Origin: Flavobacteriales bacterium
GTDB lineage: Bacteria > Bacteroidota > Bacteroidia > Flavobacteriales_D > Sanyastnellaceae
DNA: 64,000 nucleotides
Direction of reading: 5' to 3'
Assembly: GCA_018402085.1 (NCBI GenBank)
Contig: JAGYJM010000002.1
Location: 1,674,001 to 1,738,000, forward strand
Shown one piece after another: positions 7,115 through 14,869 of the stretch. The notes beneath the pieces were generated by a model that saw only the letters and a list, made by a program, of their open reading frames with translations, made no database searches and had not been told where the DNA came from. The first letter of the stretch is position 1. Every line of letters begins with the position of its first letter. The translations under genes were made by a program, and so were the position numbers.

Positions 7115-8416
7115 TTGAATATTCCTGAAGTAAATCTGCCGCGTGTTGTTGTTATCGGTGGAGGCTTTGCCGGTCTCCAGATTGTGCGGCGGCTTCGCAA
7201 GCATCCATATCAAGTCGTTCTGATCGATAAGCACAACTATCACACTTTTCAACCCTTGCTTTATCAGGTGGCGACGAGTGGCTTAGAGCCTGATTCTATC
7301 GGCTATCCGATCAGAAAGATTTTTGAAGGGCACCGCAATTTTCTGTTCCGTCTGGCTGAGGTTGCATCTATTGACCCTGAAATTAAGGTCATTGACACTT
7401 CCATCGGAATTCTGCGCTATGATTACCTGGTAGTTGCAACCGGTTCAGACACAAACTTCTTCGGAAACAAAGGCCTGGAAGACTATGCCATGCCGATGAA
7501 ATCAATTCCTGAAGCTCTGAATATCCGCAGCCTACTCTTGCAAAATTTCGAGGAAGCCCTGCTTACCTCAAACCTCAAAGAGCGTGAAGCCCTCATGAAT
7601 GTGGTCATTGTTGGAGCGGGTCCGACCGGCGTTGAGCTCTCCGGAGCGATATCGGAGCTCCGGAAGCACATTCTGCCGCATGACTATCCTGATCTTGACG
7701 TCCGCAGAATGTCTGTGCATCTGATTGAAGCGGGGCCTCGTGTATTACCTGCCATGAGTGAAGAGGCTTCAGAGAATGCTTTACAGGCGTTAAAACGCCT
7801 GGATGTTGAAGTCTGGCTAAACACGATGGTACAAGATTATGACGGGCGTCTGGTGATGACTAAAGACGGAAGAGCCTTTCATACGCGCACATTGATATGG
7901 GCCGCAGGCGTCAAAGGAGTTTCTCCGGACGGCATTCCTGCAGAGAGTTTAGTACGTGGCGGACGGATCGAAGTGAACCGTTATTCTGAGGTACGCGGAT
8001 TACACGATGTATACGCGGTGGGTGATATTGCAATGATGTCAACGGAGGCATACCCTCATGGGCATCCGATGGTGGCATCCGTTGCTATTCAACAAGCCCG
8101 GCATCTCGCGAAGAACTTAATTGCCAAAGGAAAAGATAGAGAAATGGAGCCTTTTGTTTATGATAATCCAGGAGCAATGGCGACCATTGGACGGAACAAA
8201 GCCGTGGTGGATTTGCACCGCTTCAAGTTCAAAGGGGCCTTCGCCTGGCTCGTCTGGATGCTTGTGCACGTAGTTCAGCTTATCGGCTTCAGGAACAAGT
8301 TGCTTGTGATGATTAACTGGACGTGGAACTATGTGAGGTACGCCAGAGATGCCCGCCTGATCATCCGCCCTTACCACCGTTCTGCTGACGCGAACGATAC
8401 TCCTCGGCCATCTTAA
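7115..8416 (+). CDS. ndh: Type II NADH dehydrogenase (NDH-2)
   Basis: 433 residues. No ATG fits. TTG at 7115 is the start, just before the FAD-binding GGGFAG (15-20), with an in-frame TAA at 7100. The second nucleotide-binding motif VGAGPTGVELSG (about 167-178), the YDYLVVATGS linker, VYAVGDIA (FAD) and the C-terminal membrane-binding part (FAWLVWMLVHVVQLIGF) are those of NDH-2. It oxidises NADH and reduces quinone at the inner membrane without proton pumping. A TACCTTCG box at 7091-7098 would give a leader of about 12 bases. The last 56 bases overlap the end of the convergent subtilase gene. Confidence 0.9.
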   Translation: MNIPEVNLPRVVVIGGGFAGLQIVRRLRKHPYQVVLIDKHNYHTFQPLLYQVATSGLEPDSIGYPIRKIFEGHRNFLFRLAEVASIDPEIKVIDTSIGILRYDYLVVATGSDTNFFGNKGLEDYAMPMKSIPEALNIRSLLLQNFEEALLTSNLKEREALMNVVIVGAGPTGVELSGAISELRKHILPHDYPDLDVRRMSVHLIEAGPRVLPAMSEEASENALQALKRLDVEVWLNTMVQDYDGRLVMTKDGRAFHTRTLIWAAGVKGVSPDGIPAESLVRGGRIEVNRYSEVRGLHDVYAVGDIAMMSTEAYPHGHPMVASVAIQQARHLAKNLIAKGKDREMEPFVYDNPGAMATIGRNKAVVDLHRFKFKGAFAWLVWMLVHVVQLIGFRNKLLVMINWTWNYVRYARDARLIIRPYHRSADANDTPRPS

Positions 8417-9971
8417 GGGCATTATAGGCATTGACTACCCCCCCTGTTCTGCTCAGCTTTCTGAAGCGTACTTTTTTGGGCTTCTTCCCGGGACGCTGAA
8501 CTTTCATTTTACCGTACCACGTAAAACTGTTGGTAATAATTTCACGGATATCACTGGCTTCAAGTTCGGGATAATACGACCATACCAGCGCAGCTACACC
8601 ACTCACCACGGGAGCTGCCATGCTCGTGCCGCTGTTGCTGCGGTAGGTATTGTCTGGTGTGGTGCTGTAGATATCATAGCCGGGAGCAAAGATGTCAACT
8701 GATCTACGTCCGTAATTCGTAAAACCTGCCACGAGGCTATCGGCAGATGGTGTGCTTGCACCTACTTCGATCCAGAGAGCGCATCGTTCGCGGGTCTCTT
8801 CATAGACCGGATTGGGGAAGTTATTGCTCTTATCGTTGTTACGAGATGAGTTTCCGGCGGCGTGCACCATGAGAACACCTTTGGAAGCCGCATATGCCAT
8901 CGCTGAATCGACCACGAGCTTATGGGGTGAATAGCTCTTTCCGAAGCTCATATTGATGATCCTGGCTCCATTATCAGCGGCGTACCGAATGGCGTTGGCG
9001 ACATCTTTGTCGCGTTCATCGCCATCGGGTACGGCACGGAGCACCATAATTTTCACGGCTGAAGCAATGCCATTGATGCCCATACCATTATTGCGCTCGG
9101 CACCTATGATCCCGGCGACATGTGTACCGTGGTCAGGACGAGGGCCTTTTACCTGATTAGTTCCGTAGAAACGTTCGTAAGGATTTTCAGGGTTATCTCC
9201 CACCTTCTCGCGTGTATTGAGGCTGAGATTGTAGCTGTAGTTGACTGCATTTCTGAAGTGGCGCAATCCCTCGTCGATTTGTGGCTCCAGATCGTTCTCC
9301 ATAGCCATTGCCATAAAGTCACGGATCATCAGCGCATTATCATCTTGACTATCGAGGGCTTTGACATCTTCAATGGTGTATGGTTCGCCATCGAATACCT
9401 GATCAAGTTGTTGTTTGGCAAAAAAGTAGAAGTCGGCAAGCTGCTCGAACTCTTGAAGATCTTCACGGGCATTCTGGATGCGTTTCGTGTATTGCTCTTT
9501 CATCGAGAGGTAGCGTTCAAAGTTGTCACGCTGCTCGCGGGGCACATCCTTCTTCTCGCTACTCTCAAACTGCTTTTTCAGATCGGCGTAAATGCGAGTA
9601 AACTCCAGGTTGTCATAATGTACTTCACCTCCCGGACCGCTGATGAAGCTCCATCCGTGGATATCATCGATGTAGCCGTTGTTATCGTCATCGATCCCGT
9701 TGTCAGGGATCTCGTCTTTATTGACCCAGATTTGATTACGTAAGTCTTCGTGTTCAATATCGACACCACTATCGATTACTGCGACCACAATGGTATCCGC
9801 CGCTTTTGCGGCGATCAAACGATTATAGGCTTTATTAACGCTGGCTCCTGCCTGTTGGTCTTCTTTCTGATCTGCATTGAACCAGTCACGATTTGACGAC
9901 GGGGAGAACTGTGCATTCGCACTTGAGGCTGACAGGAGACACAAAGTGATAAGAAGCTGAAGAAAACGCAT
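8361..9971 (-). CDS. Secreted subtilisin-like serine protease (S8)
   Basis: 536 residues, signal peptide about 1-20 (ending ANAQ). Catalytic triad: Asp67 in VAVIDSGVD, His284 in DHGTHVAG and Ser450 in SGTSMAAP, with oxyanion Asn in HAAGNSS (about 374). Between Asp and His lies an insertion of about 170 residues rich in charged helices (DLKKQFESSEKKDVPREQ onward), far longer than in subtilisin. There is no T9SS sorting domain and no inhibitor_I9-like propeptide, so it probably stays periplasmic or is lipid-independent. It ends in a basic tail after the protease domain. The minus-strand promoter box TACCTTTG at 10104-10111 implies a leader of about 130 bases with two hairpins. Confidence 0.9.
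   Translation of the reverse strand: MRFLQLLITLCLLSASSANAQFSPSSNRDWFNADQKEDQQAGASVNKAYNRLIAAKAADTIVVAVIDSGVDIEHEDLRNQIWVNKDEIPDNGIDDDNNGYIDDIHGWSFISGPGGEVHYDNLEFTRIYADLKKQFESSEKKDVPREQRDNFERYLSMKEQYTKRIQNAREDLQEFEQLADFYFFAKQQLDQVFDGEPYTIEDVKALDSQDDNALMIRDFMAMAMENDLEPQIDEGLRHFRNAVNYSYNLSLNTREKVGDNPENPYERFYGTNQVKGPRPDHGTHVAGIIGAERNNGMGINGIASAVKIMVLRAVPDGDERDKDVANAIRYAADNGARIINMSFGKSYSPHKLVVDSAMAYAASKGVLMVHAAGNSSRNNDKSNNFPNPVYEETRERCALWIEVGASTPSADSLVAGFTNYGRRSVDIFAPGYDIYSTTPDNTYRSNSGTSMAAPVVSGVAALVWSYYPELEASDIREIITNSFTWYGKMKVQRPGKKPKKVRFRKLSRTGGVVNAYNALKMAEEYRSRQQNGGKGG
9795..9812 (-). repeat. GGAT-hairpin element 3 (inside subtilase)
   Basis: Minus strand GCCGC-AAAA-GCGGC then GGAT. In frame as AAKAAD, just before the catalytic Asp strand. 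Confidence 0.75.
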
Positions 9972-10272
9972 TTCAAATGGGGTGATATAGAAAGTCCCCG
10001 CACATTTGCGAGGACTTCCATAACTAACAACTAAACTTAACCTAACTACTAAACTACTCTTTCGAGCGTTGTGTAGAATAAACCGCTAAGCGGTCTACAT
10101 ATTCAAAGGTACGACACATTTTGAGATTTACCACATATTTCTAAAAGCAAAAGTTCGTTAAAGGACTCCAAAGTATTGATTTACATACACTTAAACCTTT
10201 ATTGACTATACAAATATTCTTTGTTATCAAATTGTGATAAGGAGGTCTTTACTTTGTGGAAAGGAAAAAAGA
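9972..10272. other. Divergent intergenic region with leader hairpins
   Basis: About 300 bases between the subtilase and the response regulator. It holds a near-perfect hairpin (AAGTCC-c-CGCA / TGCG-a-GGACTT, 9992-10017), a small palindrome ACCGC-TAA-GCGGT (10082-10094) and the subtilase promoter box on the minus strand. The rest is AT-rich and probably carries the two-component promoter. No ORF. Confidence 0.6.
10104..10111 (-). promoter_or_regulatory. Subtilase promoter -7 box TACCTTTG
   Basis: Perfect TAnnTTTG on the minus strand. Transcription from here gives a roughly 130-base leader containing the hairpins at 9992-10017 and 10082-10094. Confidence 0.55.
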
Positions 10273-10974
10273 ATGGGAACAGCAATAATAGTTGAAGATG
10301 AGCGCGATATCCGTGAGTTGCTGACTTTACATATGCAGTCTCTGGGCTTTGAAACGGAAGCATTTGCAAACGGGCTGGAGGCCTATGAAAGGGCGTTGGA
10401 GGGCAATTTCGATTTTATGCTTCTCGACCTCAATCTTCCTGGGAAGAACGGCCTTGAAATCTGCAAGGATCTTCGGAGCAAAAACATTGGGCACCCCATT
10501 CTTATGCTTACAGCCCGCGGTGAGGAGTCAGATTTGGTTCGCGGTCTTGAGACAGGAGCTGATGACTACTTATCGAAGCCTTTTCGCATCAATGAACTGA
10601 TCGCACGCACGAAGGCCCTTCTCCGGAGATCAAAGCCAGGGGGAGAGCCGTTCTCTTCAGGTGGTGCCCCTTTGGTTTACGGCAAGCTTGAAATTGACCG
10701 TGAAAAACGAAAAGTCAGCCTTGAAGGCGCGCGTATTGAGCTTACTCCTAAAGAATATGAGCTCTTGCTTTTGCTAGCCAGTCATCCTGGCGTTACATTT
10801 GATCGGAACGAATTGCTTGACCGCGTGTGGAGCTATGATTTTGACGGGTACGAACACACCGTAAACAGCCATATTAACCGTTTACGGTCTAAGATTGAAA
10901 AAGACCCGGCCAGTCCAGCCTATGTATTAACTACATGGGGTGTTGGCTATCGATTCAGAGAGAAGGATGCCTGA
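10273..10974 (+). CDS. OmpR/PhoB-family response regulator
   Basis: 233 residues from the ATG at 10273. An upstream extension of 13 codons is unlike the family. Receiver domain: acidic pair E8-D9, phospho-acceptor Asp52 in LLDLNLPG, Thr80 and Lys102 (YLSKPF). The C-terminal winged helix (about 140-230) has LTPKEYELLLLLASHPG and TVNSHINRLRSKIE, the OmpR/PhoB signature. It overlaps the start of the histidine kinase gene by 8 bases, so the two are a cognate pair. Its targets are unknown. The formate operon lies immediately downstream. Confidence 0.92.
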   Translation: MGTAIIVEDERDIRELLTLHMQSLGFETEAFANGLEAYERALEGNFDFMLLDLNLPGKNGLEICKDLRSKNIGHPILMLTARGEESDLVRGLETGADDYLSKPFRINELIARTKALLRRSKPGGEPFSSGGAPLVYGKLEIDREKRKVSLEGARIELTPKEYELLLLLASHPGVTFDRNELLDRVWSYDFDGYEHTVNSHINRLRSKIEKDPASPAYVLTTWGVGYRFREKDA

Positions 10975-12343
10975 GTTTCGAACGTCCAGTCGGAAGTTGC
11001 TTGCCGTATTTGCGGCGGCTGTCGTGTTGTTTTCGGCAGTCATGCTCTTTGTCAGTTACCGGCAACAGGTTGAACTTTACGAGAAACAAGAGCTGGCGCG
11101 TCTCGAAGGCATTGCCTCTACCCTTGCGCTGCGTATTGAATCTGAAGATATAGAGTACCTTCTTCATCGGTATCCTGAAAAAGATGCTCTCACCCGCTCA
11201 GATCAAGATTCTGTTTATCTGAACATCCATCGGAAGCTGCGAGCAACGCAGGCTATTAATGAACTGTCGACGCCTGTTTATCTACTGCGCTACGCCCCCG
11301 ATCTGGATAAATTCTGCTTTACCGTCACCAGTGCAGATTCGCCATACTGGCTTCACGTTTATGATGACTTTCCGTCACAACTGGCCACAGCCTATAACGA
11401 AGGTGGCCGCATTGAGATGTATCAAGACCGCAATGGCACCTGGTTATCCGCATTCGGACCAGTTAAGAATAAAAGCGGTCAAACGATCTCCGTGTTGCAG
11501 GTGGATGAAAAGTTTGACCGCTTCATCGAAGACGCCCAATCTTCGGCACTTCGCAATAGTGTGACGTCGCTCTTTATTGCTCTTTTCATGCTCGTGATCA
11601 TGTTTTTTGTCATCCAACAATTGACCCAACAGCAGCAGCGCATTCATGATGAAAAAGCGGCATTGGTCGCCCTGCGCACCGAGTTGCTTAGCAACATCAG
11701 CCATGACCTTCGCACGCCGCTTTCAAATGTGCAAGGTTATATCGAAACGGCTCTTTTACGGCTTGATTCAGGCAGTGATGGTGAAGTCAGAAGGTTTTTG
11801 CATATCGGTTTACGCAACACGGAAAAGTTGAGTCGAATGATTGATGAGCTCTTTGAGTTGTCAAAAATCGAAAGCCGGAAACGCACCCCTGAAATCACCA
11901 CTTTCGCTATTGCAGAGCTTCTCTTTGACACCCTTTCCAGTTTCACGATTAAGGCGTCAAAAGCGGGCGTTGAGCTACATTCTGATATACCTGAAGACCT
12001 GCCTGCAGTGAAGGCTGACATCGCCATGATAGACCGGGTTTTGCAAAACACCCTTGGCAATGCGGTACTTTACACCCCGCCCGGCGGCTCTGTTACCATC
12101 AGCGCTGTTCATCAGGGCGACCATGTGCTTGTAGAAATCACCGATACCGGGTCTGGCATCCCGTCTGAGGAATTGCCTAAAGTTTTCGAGCGCTTTCACC
12201 GAAGCGCGAATGCGACCGAAGGTGGAACGGGTCTCGGACTGGCGATTGTAAAGGGAATACTCGATCTACATGGGGCTGCATTCGGAATGGATTCTCAAGA
12301 GGGACAAGGCACGCGATTTTGGTTTCAACTGTCTAAGGCATGA
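10967..12343 (+). CDS. Membrane sensor histidine kinase, cognate to the upstream regulator
   Basis: 458 residues from the ATG at 10967, which overlaps the end of the regulator gene. TM1 is about 11-30 and TM2 about 197-218, bounding a periplasmic sensor domain of some 165 residues without a recognisable name. No HAMP domain is evident. A short coiled coil (QQQQRIHDEKAALVALR) leads into HisKA with the H-box SNISHDLRTPLSN (phospho-His246), then the HATPase_c N, G1 (ITDTGSGIP), F (FERFHR) and G2 (GGTGLGLAIVKG) boxes. It is autophosphorylated and passes phosphate to the OmpR-type regulator. Confidence 0.92.
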   Translation: MPEFRTSSRKLLAVFAAAVVLFSAVMLFVSYRQQVELYEKQELARLEGIASTLALRIESEDIEYLLHRYPEKDALTRSDQDSVYLNIHRKLRATQAINELSTPVYLLRYAPDLDKFCFTVTSADSPYWLHVYDDFPSQLATAYNEGGRIEMYQDRNGTWLSAFGPVKNKSGQTISVLQVDEKFDRFIEDAQSSALRNSVTSLFIALFMLVIMFFVIQQLTQQQQRIHDEKAALVALRTELLSNISHDLRTPLSNVQGYIETALLRLDSGSDGEVRRFLHIGLRNTEKLSRMIDELFELSKIESRKRTPEITTFAIAELLFDTLSSFTIKASKAGVELHSDIPEDLPAVKADIAMIDRVLQNTLGNAVLYTPPGGSVTISAVHQGDHVLVEITDTGSGIPSEELPKVFERFHRSANATEGGTGLGLAIVKGILDLHGAAFGMDSQEGQGTRFWFQLSKA

Positions 12344-12405
12344 GTCGTGTGAATCCGTAGAATTCGTGCTAATTTGCGGCTGCCAATCTGCAAAACCCTT
12401 ACACT

Positions 12406-14076
12406 TTGAAAACAGATCTCGAAATTGCACAGCATGCACAGTTGAAAGACATCCGTGAAATCGCTGCCAACCTGAACATCCAGGAAGATGACCTCGAATT
12501 ATATGGTAAATACAAGGCGAAGCTTCCGCTGTCTGTTTACCGGCCTGAAAAGGCCGGAAGTTCGAAGCTGATCCTGGTCACCGCCATTACCCCCACGCCC
12601 GCAGGCGAAGGAAAAACCACAACTTCAATCGGACTGAATGAGGGGTTAAACAGAATCGGTAAAAAGTCAGTGGTCGTCTTGCGCGAACCCTCACTTGGTC
12701 CTGTATTCGGGATAAAAGGTGGTGCTGCTGGGGGAGGCTATTCACAGGTAGTGCCTATGGAAGACATCAATTTGCACTTCACAGGAGACTTCTCCGCTAT
12801 CGAAAAAGCCAACAATCTGCTGTCTGCATTAATTGACAATAACCTGCAAAGCAGTACACGCTCACTCAACCTCGATCCGCGCAGAATTTACTGGAAACGG
12901 GTGATGGACATGAATGACCGTGCGTTGCGTCAGATCACGATCGGACTTGGCGGTTCAGGCAACGGGATTCCTCGAGAAGACGGCTTTAACATCACGCCGG
13001 CATCAGAGGTAATGGCGATTCTGTGCATGTCAAAAGACCGGAAAGACCTCAAAGAACGGCTCGGGAATATTTTTGTGGGCTACACCTACGATCGCGAGCC
13101 CATTTATGCGCGCGATTTGAAAGCCGAAGGCGCCATGGCCCTTCTGTTGAAAGATGCGATTAAACCAAATCTGGTACAGACCCTCGAGGGAAATCCGGCC
13201 ATCATACACGGTGGTCCTTTTGCCAACATCGCTCAGGGCACCAACACGATCATTGCCACCAAAATGGGAATGTCACTTGCCGACTATACTGTCACTGAAG
13301 CCGGATTTGGAGCCGATCTGGGAGCTGAGAAATTCTTGAATATCAAATGCGGCTATGGCGATCTCAAGCCTGACGCTGTGGTAGTGGTTGCTACCCTGCG
13401 CGCCCTGCGTCACCACGGAGGGGCAGCAAAAGATGAATTCAACAAGCCTGACTTCGGCTTTGTGAAATCCGGCTTTGAAAACCTCCGTAAGCACCTCGAG
13501 AACGTTCAGAAATTCGGATTACAGCCGGTTGTAGCATTGAACCACTTCACGACAGATACGCAAGAAGAAGTAGATTTCGTTATTGACGCCTGCAAACAAC
13601 TGGGCGTGGATGCAGTCGTTAGCCGCGGCTGGGCAAATGGTGGCGCCGGAACCGAAGACCTTGCGCACGCCGTGGTTAAAGCTGCAGAATCTGGTAAATC
13701 AAACTTTAAAGCCTTGTACGACTGGAATCTTAGCGTACAAGATAAAATCGAGATCATCGCAAAAGAAATTTACGGTGCTGACGGGGTCGACTATGACAAA
13801 AAAGCCGAGGCAGGACTAAAAACCATCGAGAAGCTTGGCCTGAATCAGCTCCCGGTGTGTATGGCAAAGACACAAAAATCGCTTTCTGATAACGATAAAC
13901 TCGTGGGCCGCCCCAAAGGGTTTCGCGTCACTGTACGTGAGTTCGAATTTGCTTCCGGTGCCGGATTCATTATTCCTATCCTCGGAAAAATGATGCGCAT
14001 GCCCGGACTGCCAGCCGTGCCCGCTTCTGAAGGAATGGATATCGATGAGCATGGGGTGATTACCGGACTTTCGTGA
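12406..14076 (+). CDS. fhs: Formate-tetrahydrofolate ligase
   Basis: 556 residues, the usual size. The start is TTG at 12406: MKTDLEIAQHA matches the family N terminus and no ATG is available. The P-loop is TPTPAGEGKTTTS (about 62-74), followed by LREPSLGPVFGIKGGAAGGG and, near the end, the PCMAKTQ-like segment VCMAKTQKSLSDN. It makes 10-formyl-THF from formate, THF and ATP in the cytoplasm. The stop overlaps the GTG of fdhD (GTGA), so translation is coupled. Together with the next genes it forms a formate-use operon. Confidence 0.95.
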   Translation: MKTDLEIAQHAQLKDIREIAANLNIQEDDLELYGKYKAKLPLSVYRPEKAGSSKLILVTAITPTPAGEGKTTTSIGLNEGLNRIGKKSVVVLREPSLGPVFGIKGGAAGGGYSQVVPMEDINLHFTGDFSAIEKANNLLSALIDNNLQSSTRSLNLDPRRIYWKRVMDMNDRALRQITIGLGGSGNGIPREDGFNITPASEVMAILCMSKDRKDLKERLGNIFVGYTYDREPIYARDLKAEGAMALLLKDAIKPNLVQTLEGNPAIIHGGPFANIAQGTNTIIATKMGMSLADYTVTEAGFGADLGAEKFLNIKCGYGDLKPDAVVVVATLRALRHHGGAAKDEFNKPDFGFVKSGFENLRKHLENVQKFGLQPVVALNHFTTDTQEEVDFVIDACKQLGVDAVVSRGWANGGAGTEDLAHAVVKAAESGKSNFKALYDWNLSVQDKIEIIAKEIYGADGVDYDKKAEAGLKTIEKLGLNQLPVCMAKTQKSLSDNDKLVGRPKGFRVTVREFEFASGAGFIIPILGKMMRMPGLPAVPASEGMDIDEHGVITGLS

Positions 14077-14846
14077 AGCCTTACCTTCCATACGATGGTG
14101 TAAAAAAGGAAATTGAGCAGGACGATGAGCCTGTCAGTGACCCCCTCGTTGCAGAACGTCCGCTAAGGATTCTCGTAAACAGTGAGCCGTTGAGTGTTAC
14201 CATGCAGACGCCAGGACACGAAACAGAGCTTGTACGAGGGCTCCTGTACAATGAAGACATTTATCGGGGGCCGCATGACCAAATCGAACTGCGCTTTATT
14301 GAAGATCGAAAAGGTATCGTAGATGAAGTGAGGGTGGGTATTCCAGTCAGTCACATCGGCAAGGGATACGCCAATTCAAGGCAACTTCTATCAGTGGCCT
14401 CTTGCGGAATTTGCGGCAGAACAGACTTCCATAGACGAGAGGGTGAGTCACTATCAGGTATTGACCTTTCACCCGCCGTTATCCATCAGTTGTACGCTCA
14501 GATGAACGCTCACCAGTCGCTGTTTGAAGCCACGGGAGGCAGCCACGGTGCCTCATGCTTTGATTTCGAAGGTACCCACCTGACAACCCGTGAAGATATC
14601 GGGCGGCACAATGCGGTTGATAAGGCCATCGGCGCACTTTTACGTACGCGAAAGTTGCAACATGCAAAGATCTTATTAGTAAGTGGGCGGGTGAGCTACG
14701 AGATTGTTTCAAAGTGCTTTATGGCCGGATTGCCGGTACTAGCCTCTGTATCCGCCCCCTCGACCCTTGCCGTTGACTTTGCAAAAGAGCTCGGCATCGC
14801 ACTGTATGCCTTTTGCAGAGGTCGCCGAGTGACGCGGTATGCTTAA
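14073..14846 (+). CDS. fdhD: Formate dehydrogenase accessory sulfurtransferase FdhD
   Basis: 257 residues starting at GTG 14073, overlapping fhs by 4 bases. It carries the loop with the persulfide cysteines SCGICG (Cys111 and Cys114), GGSHGASCFD, REDIGRHNAVDKAIG and the C-terminal LVSGRVSYEIVSKCFMAGLPVLASVSAPS block of the family. FdhD passes sulfur from a cysteine desulfurase to the molybdenum cofactor of formate dehydrogenase. Its presence directly before the molybdoenzyme gene supports a formate-dehydrogenase-like role for that enzyme. Confidence 0.95.
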   Translation: MKPYLPYDGVKKEIEQDDEPVSDPLVAERPLRILVNSEPLSVTMQTPGHETELVRGLLYNEDIYRGPHDQIELRFIEDRKGIVDEVRVGIPVSHIGKGYANSRQLLSVASCGICGRTDFHRREGESLSGIDLSPAVIHQLYAQMNAHQSLFEATGGSHGASCFDFEGTHLTTREDIGRHNAVDKAIGALLRTRKLQHAKILLVSGRVSYEIVSKCFMAGLPVLASVSAPSTLAVDFAKELGIALYAFCRGRRVTRYA

Positions 14847-14869
14847 CTTCGAAGCACGAGAAGTGAACT

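Noticed and set aside
9120-9743. 207-residue plus-strand ORF within the subtilase
   Set aside because: Antisense shadow of a gene with an intact catalytic triad; no start signal or motif.
12538-12560. CGGCC...GGCCGG hairpin in fhs
   Set aside because: No GGAT and a different loop; ordinary coding palindrome.
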